Origin: Wurfbainia villosa
Lineage: Eukaryota > Streptophyta > Magnoliopsida > Zingiberales > Zingiberaceae
Direction of reading: 5' to 3'
Assembly (NCBI GenBank): GCA_025175895.1
Contig: CM045987.1
Span: 37,660,113 to 37,724,112 of the forward strand
DNA length: 64,000 bases
The translations under genes and the position numbers were made by a program. The notes beneath the pieces are model-generated. The model was not told where the DNA came from. It did no database searches and worked only from the letters and a program-made list of their open reading frames with translations. Every line of letters begins with the position of its first letter. The stretch's first letter is position 1. Shown piece by piece: positions 32,983 through 46,411 of this stretch.

Positions 32983-33975
32983 TCCATCTAATTGCCTTTT
33001 GTGTGTGACCCTATAGGTTCTTGTAACGTTGGCAATGCTCCTAAACTGATTTAGAAACATAAGCAATGAGCGGTATCTAGCAACACATCATTGCTACCCA
33101 AGTTACAAGAATGTTGAGATCCAACATCACCTTTGTGACTACTAATTGTGACTCTCACAATATGTGATAATGTCCCTCTATCCTTGATATCTAGATTGAA
33201 TAATTGAGGCATAGACCGTGTCATCCTCTGTACAATCTATATCTTGAACTCCAAATAGACTCACTCTAATCAAATAAACTCAATATCTCATATTGACTCA
33301 TTTGGGCATGGCCATGCATTTAGTGGTCTCACTCTATCAAGAATCATGATATCACTCCCATCATATAGGAGGGATAGATCTCATCTACATTACTCACATC
33401 CCTCCGCATAATTTGTTACATACCCAGTAATCGCCTTTATAGTCCACCCATTTACAGGTGATGTTTGACGAAGCCAAAGTATGCAACTCCTTATGTAGGG
33501 AACCATGGTGACTTCAGGTCCAAGGACTAATAGTTATACTGATAGTCACATGAAAAAGTATATGACACTCATATAACGATCCATGATACTTTCTCATGAC
33601 AGGTCATTTAGTATACATTCTCCAATGCATACCCATGTGTCAATTTGATATCTCATATCTATGACTTGTGAGATCAAGTCATCGAGTTGACCTACATGCT
33701 AGTCTCTTCGCATTAATATTGTCCCTGAATATTAATACTTGACTAAGAATGATTAAGAGTAGTATTCTCTATATCATCTCATTATCGATTCTACCAATCG
33801 ATTGATATAGATAAGAACCTTCTACTCAAGGACGCTATTATACTTAGTTATTTGGCACCAATAAAAGTAAGTATAATAACCATAAAGCAATGCCTTTATA
33901 AATATATATAGGAATATGATACAACAAGTCCATATAACAATTATCACATGATCAGCTCTAGGGCTTTCACTGACA
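32983..33975 (-). repeat. Element C 3' LTR, second part
   Basis: Resumes after element D at TCCATCTAATTG and follows 39937-40925 base for base to the end TGACA at 33975. The next bases (ATCTCCCACT) are the reverse complement of C's polypurine tract. Confidence 0.85.
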
Positions 33976-34039
33976 ATCTCCCACTAGCACTAGTGTCAAT
34001 CACTATAGTATCTAATACCTAATGACCTAGTGTGACCAT

Positions 34040-37000
34040 CATGCTTTTTCTATGCCAAAGCCTTGGCCAAGGGATCTGCGACGTTAGTCTCTATGGGAAC
34101 TCTATAAATCTTCACATCTCCTCTATCGATAATCTATCGAATGAGATGGAAGCGCCATAGTATGTGTTTGGTCTACTGGTGTGAGCGATATTCCTTAGCC
34201 TGCGCAATCGCTCCATTGTTGTCACAATAGAGCTCTATAGGATCTGCTATGCTAGGAACCACCCCAAGCTCAGTAATGAACTTGCGGATCCAAACTGCCT
34301 CCTTTGCTACCTTTGATGCTGCAATATACTCGGCCTCTATTGTAGAATCAAAAATTATGTCCTACTACGAACTCTTCCAGCTCACAGCGCCACCATTCAA
34401 GAAAAACACGAACCCTGACTGCGATCTATAATCATCCTTACCATTTTGGAAGCTTGCATCACTGTAACCCTTTACACTAGTTCCCCATCGCCTCCAAATA
34501 TCAAGAAATAATCCTTAGTCCTTCTTAAGTACTTAAAAATATTCTTGACCGCTATCCAATGACGCTCACCTGGATCTGACTGGTATATGCTCGTCATGCT
34601 CAAAGTATATGAGACATCAGGATGAGTACATAGCATGGCGTACATGAAAGATCCTATGGCAGATGTATAAGGGATCTTATCCATGCGGTATCTCTCCTCT
34701 CTATAAGAGGGACTTTGAGTATTCGAAAGACTCACACCATATGACATCGACAGAAATCCCTTCTTGGAATTCTGCATGGCAAACCATAGTAATACCGTGT
34801 CAATATATTTACTCTGACTTAGGCTAAGCAATCTCTTAGATCTATCTCTATAGATCTTGATGCCTAGAATACAGGCTGCTTCACCTAAGTTCTTCATTGA
34901 GAAATACTTCCCCAGCCAAGACTTCACAGACTGTAGCGAAGGGATGTCATTCCCAATGAGTAGTATGTCATCCACATACAATACAAGGAAGACAACTGTG
35001 TTCCCATTAACCCTCTTGTAGACACAGGGTTCATCTTCATTCTTGATAAAACCAAACTGTTTGATCGCATCATCGAATCGAAGATTCCAGCTCCGAGAAG
35101 CTTGCTTTAGCCCATAAATAAACCTTTGTAGCTTGTATACTTTGCCAGTATGCTGTGGATCTATAAAACCCTTAGGTTGTGTCATGTACACATCTTCAAC
35201 TAAGTTTCCATTCAGAAACGCAGTTTTGACATCCATTTGCCAGATCTCATAATCGTGGTATACTGCAATAGCAAGCATGATCCGAATGGACTTAAACATC
35301 GTAACTGGAGAAAAGGTTTCATCATAGTCAATACCATGAATTTGCTTGAAACATTTAGCTACCAATCGACCCTTATAGGTATGCATAAGTCAATCCATGT
35401 CAGTCTTTCTCTTAATGACCCACTTACACCCAATGGGTTTGACGCCTACAGGTGGATCAACCAAAGTCCATACTTGGTTAGTGTACATGAATTCCATCTT
35501 GGATCTCATGGCCTCTAGCCATTTCTCAGAATATGGGCACATTACAGCTTCCTGATAGGAGGTAGACTCATTCTCAACGAGCATAACATCATCATGGTCA
35601 GACAAGAGAAATGTGTATCTCTCAGGCTGATGACGTACCCTATCAGACCTGCGAAGAGGTAGGTCTACCTGAACAGGTTGTTATTCCATAACTCTTTGTG
35701 CAACAATCTCATCATCCACAACACTTTGTGGTTCCTATTTAATTGCCATCTCAGCCTTAGTGTTATAGTCCATATCTTGAATTTCTTCAAGATCGAACGT
35801 ACTCCGACTAGTTTTTCTAGAAACAAAGTCCCTTTCTAGAAATACCCCAGTCTTTGCCACAAACACTTTGTGCTGATTGGGAATGTAGAAGTAATATCCC
35901 TTCGTCTCCTTGGGATATCCAACAAAATAGAACTTATCGGATTTGGGTCCCAGTTTGTCTGAGACTTGACGTCGAACGTAAGCCTCACAACCCCAAATCC
36001 TTATGAAAGACATCTTGGGATTTTTCCCTGTCCATTTCATATATGGTGTCTTTATCATAGCTTTGGATGGAACATGGTTAAGTGCGAAGGCTACTGTATC
36101 TAGAGCATATCCCTAAAAGGATACAGGAAGATCTGTGTGACTCATCATAGATCATACCATATCTAATAGTGTACGATTCCTCCTTTCGGATACACCATTC
36201 CATTGTGGTGTTCCAGGAGGAATGAGTTGGGATAGAATCCCACACTCAGCTAGATAGTCACGAAACTCATGGCTAAGATATTCACCACCTCGATCTGATC
36301 AAAGTATCTTAATACTCTTGCCAAGCTGGTTTTGTACTTCATCTTGAATTCTTTGAACTTTTTAAAGGATTCTGACTTATGTGTCATCAGATACATATAA
36401 CCATATCTACTAAAGCCATCCGTAAATGTAATGAAGTACCTATAACCACCTCTAGCAACAACATTGAAAGGGCTACATACATCACTATGTATAAGTCCTA
36501 AAAAGTTTGTTGCTCTCTCATTGTGTCCACTAAAGGGAGTCTTGGTCATCTTACCTAGAAGGCAAGACTCGCATGTCTCATATGATTCAAAATCAAATGA
36601 GCCCAGCAACCCATCCTTATGGAGCTGGGATAAGCAACTCTCATTTATGTGACCTAAGCGACAATGCCAGAGATAGGTTTGGTTCAACTCATTTGACTTG
36701 AACCTTTTGATATTTATTTTATAGATGGGGTTCTCTAAGTCTAGAATGTAGAGTCCGTTCATCAAAGGTGCACTACAATAGAACATATCATTTAAATAAA
36801 CGGAACAATATTTGTTCTTTATTATAAATTAAAAGCCTTTCTTGTCTAAACATGAAACTGAAATTATGTTCTTCATAAGAGCAGACACATAATAACATTC
36901 ATCTAATTCTAGTACAAGCCCAGAGGGCAAAGATAGAAAAAAAGTTCCTACAGCAACAATAGCAACCCTTGGTCCATTGCCTACTCGTAGGTCTACCTCG

Positions 37001-37058
37001 CCCTTCGTCAATGCCCTGCTATTTCTCAGCGCCTGCACATTAGTACAAATGTGAGATG
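34040..37058 (-). pseudogene. Element C pol (protease to RNase H), degenerate
   Basis: Read on the minus strand. A protease-region piece (37058-36829) contains 'VGNGPRVAIVAVGT'. GAG-pre-integrase and the integrase core (36786-36250) include 'WHCRLGHINESCLSQL' and 'HSDVCSPF'. The integrase end is at 36058-35735. Reverse transcriptase (35605-34472) is a single frame broken by one TGA at 35387-35392 and keeps 'QMDVKTAFLNG' and the catalytic LYVDDILLIG. RNase H follows to about 34040 with stops but with 'STIEAEYIA' readable. The catalytic Glu context in integrase (NGVSERRN, near 36190) is present in a shifted frame. Gag and the start of protease are missing because the block at 37059-39258 replaces them. 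It cannot give a full polyprotein. Confidence 0.9.
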
Positions 37059-39258
37059 TGTTAGTAATATATGAGAGATGTCCTAAGGCAATCGCCTTAT
37101 GTTTGAACCATTTATATGATAAATGAAGATTTAGTATTTGAGTATATATGTTTTCATGTATTTGATTAGATCTTAAACTGATTTACTGAATGTCCATGAT
37201 ACGATTCATAGCATGAGAGAATTTGTAATTGGATCACAACTAGTGAGTATCTCTACATGTGTAATTGTGATGTATCGAAATTATCCCTAGTCGATGAATT
37301 GATGGATTTGGACACCATTGATTTTGTCGAGACTAGCACGAGGTATACTCCTTGGTGTATCCAAGCAGTTGATTCTCACTGGCTGGAGACATTGTGATGT
37401 CCGGAGTTAATCGTGGATGCTAGTTATGGTAACTAGTTCATTGGAGTGACCAGCCGTAAGACTTCTTATGGTTCTCTGCATATATAGATATGTCAATGAA
37501 GTTCTTACTGCAGCTTAAGTGCGATGTTCCTTTGACTTGCGGTATTCAAGTCATCTTGATCATAAAGACTTATGCTTTGACATCTTAAGCAAGTATCTCT
37601 GAGGAGATGTGGACCCGGGATGATTGGGTATAAGTCGAAGTGATCGAAGGTGTTTGAATAGCCTATAAAGGATTCACCACTCCTTGCGAGGAGATGGATA
37701 CCCATGGCCTCTCGTCGGATTGTTACTAAAGTCTTTGGCCAAAGCATTACATATTTAGAGTAAGGTACTCTTCGATATATGTGCAGTAACTAGAATCCGT
37801 AGGACAAGGAAATGATACTTGGGCTAGGTGTGACGTAGTCAACCTAGTGGGGATTGACACTATAGACCATGTCCTGAACCAAGTGGGTATAAGATGAGTG
37901 AAGGGAATGGGGCATGATTCATTCGAGCTGCTGAAGGGTTTCAGAAATAGTTCTGGTTCAACCGTTGATCTTTTCGGTTAATTGAGGATCATGATGTACT
38001 ACTAGGTGCCACTAATGATCGTTCTATAATTAATGGTTAATTATAGATGTCCAACATAAACTGAGAACCTATTTGGTCACACGCACAACGAGCGTAATTC
38101 GAAGGATTTAAAACAAGCTTGAGAATGAGATTCTCAGACCGAGAGAGACTAGGTTTTGTTGGACCAAACAAGGAGCCACCATGAAATCATTTCAGTCGCA
38201 ATGGAAGCGTGGATGGGCCGTGTCTTATGAAGACATGATGGATGAACCAAATTGGTTTGGTTCTAATCCAATGGTGGAGAAAAACCAAAGGGATTTGGTT
38301 TGTTTTAAACGAATGAATCAAAGTTGGTTCAGTTCGTTTTAACTTAAAATAGACCAAATCGGTTTGGTTTATTTTAACTTAAATTTTGGGAGTGGGTTAA
38401 TGAGTTTTTGGTTATGATTTGATAACCATTAGGAGAATTTGTTCTCTATAAAATAGGGCTTAAGGGTTTTGTGAAAACCTAATCCAAGCAATCCCTAGTT
38501 GCCGCCCACCCCTCCTCTCCTCTAGTGGTCGGCGCCCAACCCTAGCCGCCGCCTAGTTCACCAGATCCAAGCTTAGTCTGCTGGCCCAAGCTTCAGCCTA
38601 TGATCCTTCGCACCTCCTGTGATCTTCTCTTTGGGTCCATGACATATATAGCAATACGTAACTGGAACGGAATTAATTAATTAATTTGTGATGAGGTCAT
38701 GGCCCTACTATGATCTTCTCAAGCCAATGAGAAGATCGGACGGTCAACCTAGGGTTAGCGGCTTCACCAAGCGCCTCCTTTGACCGCCATGTGTCGTCGG
38801 CACCCTCCTCGTAACTCCGTCCACTAGTGGATCTTCTACTACTTCATTTTGTACATTACAAACATGAAACTCGAGTTACATTCAAATCTAAAATCTATTT
38901 ACAATAGGAATATAAAAAGAGAGGCACGACACGCAAGTCGCATATCATATACAAAATGTACAACACAAAAACGGCGCACAAGCCGTATTATGAATTACAA
39001 CATAATTTTATCCAATCACATTGGGGTTCTTGGGCCATGACCATCACAGTATCATACATAATTATAAATTATGTATTTTACATAAATTTCTATTATTTTT
39101 GTATTTTTTTTTTCAATTTTATGAGTCACATCTCCGCAACAGTCCCGCTAAGCGATTTCCGGGCGCGATCGCGGGACAATGCCTCTTGCCGGGTTAGAGG
39201 CAGAGCACCTTCTTGCAAAATGAATCTCATGAGTGTTCCATCTTGATCTTACAATGTC
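37059..39258 (+). mobile_element. LTR-like block replacing the 5' body of element C
   Basis: Begins TGTTAGTAATATATGAG immediately after C's protease sequence. It has a plus-strand TATA box (CTATAAAATAGG, 38442-38453) and a CT-rich leader, and may end near 38644 (TCCATGACA), consistent with a plus-oriented copia LTR of another family. From about 38645 to 39258 the origin is unclear; I see noncoding A/T-rich DNA and a GC-rich patch (39150-39200). No PBS of C and no target duplication is found, so this is an insertion combined with deletion or rearrangement. No coding region is supported. Confidence 0.45.
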
Positions 39259-40925
39259 TTACCCTTGTAGCGACGCCCTTCGCTTATCCCGCTCGTCCAA
39301 ACGCTTTGCCGGATCTCGTAGAGTGTCAAGTGTACACTCCTCTACACGTATCCACACAGACAAATGGTGGATAAGACTACTTAGAGTGTGATAGCACCCT
39401 TGGAGGTCACGGAAATGGAGGATGAGGGAGAGAGAAAGAGAGGAGAGGAGGAAGAAGATGAAATCAATTCACCACTAACTCATTCATTCCTTGGCCGACC
39501 ACATTAAGGAGGGATAAATACCTCCATGTAATACCAAGAGTCATGGCTCTTAGTCTTCCTCATGAGGTGGCACACCATGATGTGTCCATGATGATGTGGA
39601 ACATCATCATTGGCCGACCCCTTTGCCAAGTCACCATGAAGTGGCATGTGGTCAAGTCAAACATGACCCTTCATCTTCCCTCTCAAGTCAAGTCAAATTT
39701 GACCTCTTATCTCCTATGGTTGATCAAATTCAACCTTTGATTCAAGTCAATTTAATTTAATGAATCTCTATTCATTAGTTTAAATTGACTCCATGAATCA
39801 AATCTAAATTAGACTCATTCAACACTTGAATTAAATTGAGTCCAACTAAATTAGTCTAATTTGGATTACTCTTAATCCAATTTGGTTGATCACATGAACC
39901 TAATTGCTTTTGGTCCATCATATGAACCTAATCTCCATCTAATTACCTTTTGTGTGTGACCCTATAGGTTCTTGTAACATTGGCAATGCTCTTAAACTCA
40001 TTTAGAAACATAAGCAATGAGTGGTATCTAGCAACACATCATTGCTACCCAAATTACAAGAATGTTGAGATCCAACATCACCTTTGTGACTACTAATTGT
40101 GACTCTCACAATATGTGACAATGTCCCTCTATCCTTGTATCTAGATTGAACAATTGAGACATAGACTGTGTCATCCTCTGTACAATCTATATCTTTAACT
40201 CTAAGTAGACTCACTCTAATCAAATGAACTCAATATCTCATATTGACTAATTTGGGCATGACCATACACTTAGTGGTCTCACTCTATCAAGAATCATGAT
40301 ATCACTCCCATCATATAGGAGGGATAGATCCCATCTACATCACTCACATCCCTCCACATATTTTGTTGCATACCCAGTAATCGCCTTTATAGTCCACCCA
40401 TTTATGGGTGACGTTTGACGAAGCCAAAGTATGCAACTCCTTATGTAGAGAACCATGGTGAATTCAGGTCCAAGGACTAATAGTCATACTGATAGTCACA
40501 TGAGAAAGTATATGACACTCATATAACGATCCATGATACTTTCTCATGGCAGGTCATTCAGTATACATTCTCTAATGCATGCCCATGTGTCAACTTGATA
40601 TCTCATATCCATGACTTGTGAGATCAAATCATCGGGTTGACCTACATGCTAGTCACTTCGCAATAATATTGTCCATGAATATTAATACTTGACTAAGAAT
40701 GATTAAGAGTAGTATTTTCTATATCATCTCATTATCGATTCTACTAATCGATTGATATAGATAAGAACCTTCGACTCAAGGATGATATTATACTTAGTTA
40801 TTTGGCACCAATACAAGTAAGTATAATCACCATAAAACAATGCCTTTATAAATATATATAGGAATATGATACAACAAGTCCATATAACAATCATCACATG
40901 ATCGGCTCTAGGGCTTTCACTAACA
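39259..40925 (-). repeat. Element C 5' LTR, truncated
   Basis: Collinear with 26797-27470 plus 32978-33975 and shows the uninterrupted site of element D (CCTAATCTCCATC, about 39928-39940). It lacks the first 146 bases of the other copy (26651-26796). It ends CTAACA at 40925, and F's LTR resumes at 40926. The frame at 39543-39740 is not a gene. Confidence 0.8.
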
Positions 40926-41252
40926 CTTCTATTGTATGACCTATCCTCCTCTTGGACGTTGTGTGGGCAACGATCCTCCAAGAGTTTAAACCTCCTAGAT
41001 CATCTATCTTCCTTTTCTTGTTCCCTCCGAACAAAGGAAGATAATCAAAGTCCCTTTCTTCTCCTTTCTTGCGCCAACCACCAACTGCCAAGGTTGGTGT
41101 CCACCGGTCCTAAGGAGAGTGATAGAGTGTGGGCGCCGACCAAGAGTTCCAAGCAAAGAAAACCTAACTCTTGTTGTCGGCCAAGGAGAAAAGAAGGAGG
41201 CACCGATAATAGAGATGGAGAGGATGAGGGTGGCACTGGCCAAGGAGAAGCA
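40926..41252 (-). mobile_element. Copia element F, second piece of its 3' LTR
   Basis: Starts 'CTTCTATTGTATGACCTATCC', matching the TTGATCTTCTATTGTATGTCC block at 147-167 of the first LTR, and continues in LTR order to 41252, where the chromovirus G is inserted. Short frames here (such as 40932-41312) are noncoding LTR sequence. Confidence 0.78.
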
Positions 41253-41930
41253 TGTAACGCCCGCCCTTATCTGCTCTCAGGGCGGCGCTACCCTTTTAAT
41301 TTTTTCTTATAACATAACATATATGGATCATTTCTCCTTCTACATAATTAAACATGTTATCATGGCTTAAACCTTCTTATATACATGCATCACATATCAT
41401 ATTCATAATTAGCATGTTATCTCATCTTATATCATTTTATAACATGCATAACATCAAGATTCATCCATGAGTTCTAACATACCAAACTTTCATAAGTAAT
41501 TGAACAGTAACATAACAAAGCAACATTCAACATGGTACTAATAAATCATAGGTCTTATAAGCGGAAGCACATGTCTTAAGGTGTTCACTGAGCATATAAA
41601 TATAAGCAGATAGTAATAGGGTCTCTTTCCACCATGCCACTATCACACACACTTGGCCCCTCCTGCTACTTCCTCTTAGTTCATGTTTCTTTTATCTGTA
41701 GTATATGGACAACATAAACTATAAGCATTATAGCTTAGTAAGATTCTTGCCTACTCACAAAAGCCACAAACTTCATCAAGCAATTAGAAAAAGGAGCATA
41801 CTAGCAAAAATAGCATAAGTATTTCATTACAACACTATTCATCAACATACCAACGTAATGAAAACATAAGCATGACATACAATTTACATAAGCATGCTAA
41901 ACATAATTAACTCTAAGCAAGGAATAAATT

Positions 41931-42670
41931 AAACATAAGCATTCATAATTACATAAATCCTAAACATGCATCAAAGAAATAATCATAAGCATTCTTAAAC
42001 TTGAACATAAGCATTCATAATTACATAAATCCTAAACATGGTTCAAAGACATAATCATAAGCATTCTTAAACTTGAACATAAGCATTCATAATTACATAA
42101 ATCCTAAACATGCATCAAAGACATAATCATAAGCATTCTTAAACTTGAACATAAGCATTCATAATTACATAAATCCTAAACATGCATCAAAGACATAATC
42201 ATAAGCATTCTTAAACTTGAACATAAGCATTCATAATTACATAACTCCTAAACATACATCAAAGACATAATCATAAGCATTCTTAAACTTGAACATAAGC
42301 ATTCATAATTACATAAATCCTAAACATGCATCAAAGACATAATCATAAGCATTCTTAAACTTGAACATAAGCATTCATAATTACATAAATCCTAAACATG
42401 CATCAAAGACATAATCATAAGCATTCTTAAACTTTAACATAAGCATTCATAATTACATAAATCCTAAACATGCATCAAAGACATAATCATAAGAATTCTT
42501 AAACTTGAACATAAGCATTCATAATTACATAAATCCTAAACATGCATCAAAGACATAATCATAAGCATTCTTAAACTTGAACATAAGCATTCATAATTAC
42601 ATAAATCCTAAACATGCATCAAAGACATAATCATAAGCATTCTTAAACTTGAACATAAGCATTCATAATT
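41931..42670. repeat. 72-bp tandem array in G LTR (about 10 copies)
   Basis: Unit starts AACATAAGCATTCATAATTA; 72-bp spacing is exact between starts at 42001, 42073, 42145, 42217, 42289, 42361, 42433, 42505 and 42577, with an earlier copy at about 41929. Copies are nearly identical, suggesting recent amplification. There are no variable spacers, so this is not a CRISPR array. Confidence 0.95.
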
Positions 42671-42945
42671 TCTTAAAGGTCTTTTCTTTTCAAAACATAT
42701 ACATATAGATACTTCAACATAATCATAACTTGCATGGGGGGCCCCAGGTTAAGTACCACATAATGCGCGTTCCCTAATAGGCTGGGGTAGCGAGCCACAA
42801 GACATACTAGAGCAAGACCTCTTACGTCTTACCAAGGCAAGACCTCTTACGTCTTCTTATGCCCCTATGGATTTGATTAATGACCACCTGACGGGTCGGG
42901 TACTTAACCTCTTACAAAGTAAAATACTTAATTCCTTTCTTTCTT

Positions 42946-43175
42946 GTCTTATCATAAGGAGAGCTCTTAATCCCTACTTGAAAGGGAAGCATCTCCATCT
43001 TATCTTATCATAAGGAGAGCTCATAATCCCTACTTGAAAGGGAAGCATCTCCATCTTATCTTATCATAAGGAGAGCTCTTAATCCTTACTTGAAAGGGAA
43101 GCATCTCCATCTTATCTTTTCATAAGGAGAGCTCTTAATCCCTACTTGAAAGGGAAGCATCTCCATCTTAGACAT
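42946..43175. repeat. 56-bp tandem array in G LTR (4 copies)
   Basis: Unit centred on CATAAGGAGAGCTCTTAATC; starts of AAGGAGAGC at 42956, 43012, 43068 and 43124. The other LTR has three copies. Confidence 0.93.
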
Positions 43176-43549
43176 TTCATAGCATACATGCATTCATAAC
43201 ATAAGAGTACCCTAAAGGGGTCCTAAAGCATAAACATGTTTATCACATAAGCATAATTCATAGACATATTCATGGCATATTAAATCATAAAACATGTTCA
43301 TCACATAGGCATATTTCATGGAATATTACATCATAAACATGTTCATCACATAGGCATATTTCATAAACATATTTCTTGGCATATTAAATCATAAAACATG
43401 TTCATCACATAGGCATATTTCATAAACATATTTCTTGGCATATTAAATCATAAAACATGTTCATCACATAGGCATATTTCATAAACCCCATTTCTTGGCA
43501 TATTAAATCATAAAACCTGTTCATCACATAGGCATATTAAAGTCATCCA

Positions 43550-44115
43550 CCTAACATAACTTCATAAGGGGGTGTTTTCATGAAACCCTAACCCTAAACC
43601 CAAGGTTGGCCGAAACATATAGGGGCACAAAGCTTGGATTTTTGTCACCTAAATTTATTCATGTAGGCATATATCATAACATAACTTCATAAGGGGTATT
43701 TTAATGAAACCCTAACCCTAAAACTATTGGTGGCCGAAACATATAGGGGCACAAAGCTTGGATTTTTGTCACCTAAATTCATTCATGTAGGCATATATCA
43801 TAACATAACTTCATAAGGGGTATTTTAATGAAACCCTAACCCTAAAACCATTGGTGGTCGAAACATATAGGGGCACAAAGCTTGGATTTTTGTCACCTAA
43901 ATTCATTCATGTAGGCATATATCATAACATAACTTCATAAGGGGTATTTTCATGAAACCCTAACCCTAAAACCATTGGTGGCCAAAACATATAGGGGCAC
44001 AAAGCTTGGATTTTTGTCACCTAAATTTATTCATGTAGGCATATATCATAACATAACTTCATAAGGGGTATTTTCATGAAACCCTAACCCTAAAACCATT
44101 GGTTGGCCGAAACAT
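43550..44115. repeat. 124-bp tandem array with telo-box motifs (5 copies)
   Basis: TTCATAAGGGG starts at 43561, 43686, 43810, 43934 and 44058, spacing 124-125. Each unit carries GAAACCCTAACCCTAAA, which includes the plant telo-box core AAACCCTAA and two telomere-like units. A homologous array is at 49913-50465. Confidence 0.93.
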
Positions 44116-44936
44116 GTAGGGCCATTATCTTGGATTGTTGACACCTAAAAATCCTACTTGATGCATACCATCTATGAACATAACCTTAGAATCAAGTTCA
44201 TGCAACCCTAACCCCAAAAGCTTTGGTTGGCCGAAACATGTAGGGCTATAATCTTTGGACTTTTGACACCTAAAGATTCCTACTTGAAGCATACAACCTA
44301 TAAAAATTTCCCTAGTAGAATTTTCATGAATCCTAGCCCAAAAACTTAGTTGGCCGAAACATATAGGGCGACGAACTCCATATTTCTTTCGTGTAACCTA
44401 TCCTACAAAACTATTATACTGCAGGTGAGGGAATCTTACATCCTTCGCTTGCTTTTAGTGGGTAGTTGACCTTATTGAAGCCAAGAACTAGCTTCTCCTT
44501 TCTTGGATGGGGTTCGGCCAAAGGTAAAAATGGAGAGGGGGAGAGATGGTTTTCGGTGAGGAAGAAGAAGGGAAGAAGAAGTGGCCAAGTGGAAACTTCC
44601 TTCTTCTTTATAAAGGGAGGAAGAGAAGTTTCTCTTTTCTTTTCCATGACCCTTCATTTACCCTCATCACACTTATCTACAATTTCCCCTCTTCTTCTAA
44701 TGATCTAATCCTATTGGGCTTCTGGTTAGTGGGTGCATCTATAGGGCTTGGCTATCTCTAGAGGTTTGGGGTTCAATTCCTAGGCCTTGCATCTCTTTTT
44801 GGCTATTTTCTTTTATTTTTCAAAAAAAAGCCCACATCAAGCCCATTATCGTAAAGCCAAAAACTCTCGTAAAATTGCTAGAAATTTTATGGGCGTTACA
44901 ATCCCTCATACCTTGTAAAAGTTTCGTCCTCGAAAC

Positions 44937-45380
44937 TTAAAACAATTCTAGGTATTTCTGCTTCATGTCCTCCTCTCGTTCCCAAGTAGCTTCCTCGTAT
45001 CGTTGATTCTGCCATAGGACCTTTACTAAGGGTACCTCTTTGTTCCTTAGCCTCTTGACCTCTCGGTCCAGTATCTGGATAGGCTGACTTTCCATACTCA
45101 GGTCCTCTTGAACTTGTACAGTCTGTGGCTCAATCACTTGGTCCGCACTGGATATGCATTTCTTGAGCACAGAGACATGGAACACGTTGTGTATAGCTGA
45201 CATCTCTTGAGGCAACTCCAGCTTGTAAGCTACCTTGCCAACCCTCTGCAATATCAGATACGGTCCCACGTAGCGTGGACTCAGTTTACCCTTCCTTCCG
45301 AATCTCATCACTCCCATCATAGGGGCCACTTTGAGGAATACCAGGTCCCCGACTACGAATTCTAATGGTCTACGTCGCAT
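44937..45380 (-). pseudogene. Element G integrase C-terminus and chromodomain
   Basis: 147-codon frame from the minus strand. The N-terminal part has the GPY/F-type integrase end ('KLSPRYVGPYLILQRVGKVA'), then a linker ('VFHVSVLKKC'), then a chromodomain-like C-terminus ('VLWQNQRYEEATWEREEDM') typical of the Tekay/Del chromovirus lineage, which targets insertion to chromatin. The frame is open to its natural end near 44937 but is separated from the integrase core by a frame break near 45380-45454, so I class it as a pseudogene piece. The 'TTTCGAGGACGAAACTTTTA' segment just after the stop is the usual end of such elements. Confidence 0.88.
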
Positions 45381-45453
45381 ATCCGCATAGCTCTTTTGTC
45401 GGCTCTGAGCAGTTTCGATTCTTCGCCGATATATTCAGATAGCTTGGGTGGTA

Positions 45454-46411
45454 TCAATAATATCTAAGCCCCATTTCCCTCCTTTCACAACCCTCGTACC
45501 AACAGATAGGAGACCTGCATCTTCTCCCGTATAGAGCTTCATAGGGTGCCATTCCAATAGTAGCCTGGTAACTGTTGTTGTAAGCAAATTCTGCCAAGCA
45601 CAAATATCGACACCAGCTCCCCTTAAAGTCTAGAGCACAGGCCCGCAACATATCTTCCAGCACCTGGTTCACTCTTTCTGTCTGACCGTCGGTCTGAGGA
45701 TGAAACGCAGTGCTGAATCTCAACTTAGTGCCAAGAGCCTTCTGAACACATTCCCAGAAATGGGAGGTAAAACGGCCATCACGATCAGAAATAATAGCCT
45801 TAGGCACTCCATGTAATCTGATAATTTCCTTGACATATAATTGAGCTAGCTGCTCAACCGGATAGGTCATCTTAATTGCCAGGAAATGGGCAGACTTTGT
45901 CAACCGGTCTATGATTACCCATATAGTATCATAACCATTTGTTGTTCTGGGTAATCCCGTGATGAAATCCATAGAAATTTCTTCCCATTTCCACTGAATT
46001 GTGATACCGCAGAGTCCCCTGTGCTCGGTGTTCTGCCTTAACCCTATGGCAGGTCAGACAAGTGTTGACGTACTGAGCCACATCCCTTTTCATGTCGCAC
46101 CACCAAAATTTATCTTGTAAGTCCTGATACATTTTTGTAGATCCAAGATGCATGGTATAAGGTGTTCCATGGGATTCTTCGAGTATCTTCTTCCGTAATC
46201 CCGGATCGTTCGGAATACATAGGCGGTCCCGGAAGTATAATAATCCGCCGTCGGCGATGCGGAATCCATTATCCATTCCTTCCCGGACTTCCTGTTTGAA
46301 TTTCTGGATGTCTGAATCACCATCTTGCTTTCCCAATATATCGTCGAACAATGTTGGCGCTATAGCCGTGGTGGAAAGTTGTCCAAAAATAATCACTATT
46401 CCGTAATTCAT
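45454..46411 (-). pseudogene. Element G integrase (zinc finger and core)
   Basis: Two overlapping minus-strand frames. The first (46411-45929) has the H2C2 zinc-binding region ('LEESHGTPYTMHLGSTKMYQ' with the Cys pair CLTCH). The second (45972-45454) has the catalytic core: 'MDFITGLPRTTNGYDTIWVI' (first Asp region), 'IISDRDGRFTSHFW' (second Asp) and 'GQTERVNQVLEDMLR' (Glu). A one-frame shift near 45950 separates them. The core motifs are intact; the frameshift prevents a single protein. Confidence 0.88.

Larger units (their letters stand above)
26651..40925 (-). mobile_element. Copia element C, inserted in the LTR of F
   Basis: A minus-strand copia element. Its 3' LTR is 26651-33975 (split by element D), pol remnants are at about 34040-37058, a foreign block is at 37059-39258, and a truncated 5' LTR is at 39259-40925. 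The flanking 5-mers ATTCT (26646-26650) and CTTCT (40926-40930) match at four of five positions, and F's LTR is collinear across the junction. No PBS or gag of C is visible because the 5' end of its internal region has been replaced. Confidence 0.75.
41253..44900 (-). repeat. Element G 3' LTR
   Basis: Contains four tandem arrays in order: 72-bp units, 56-bp units, roughly 53-60-bp GTTCATCACATAGGCATA units (43270-43535) and 124-bp units. A minus-strand TATA-like TTTATAAAG (44607-44615) lies about 290 bp from the LTR's 5' end. That would place most of the LTR in R/U5. Confidence 0.9.

Noticed and set aside
41931..42670. Regular 72-bp repeat resembling a CRISPR array
   Set aside because: Whole 72-bp units repeat without variable spacers, no cas genes exist, and the array recurs in both LTRs of a eukaryotic retrotransposon.
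43575..44100. Interstitial telomere
   Set aside because: Only two CCCTAA units per 124-bp repeat; this is a telo-box-like motif, not a telomeric tract.
44414..44761. Lys/Glu-rich ORFs near the 5' edge of the G LTR (also 50827-51116)
   Set aside because: They occur on both strands around the TATA-like box, differ between the LTR copies in length and frame, and have no homology features.
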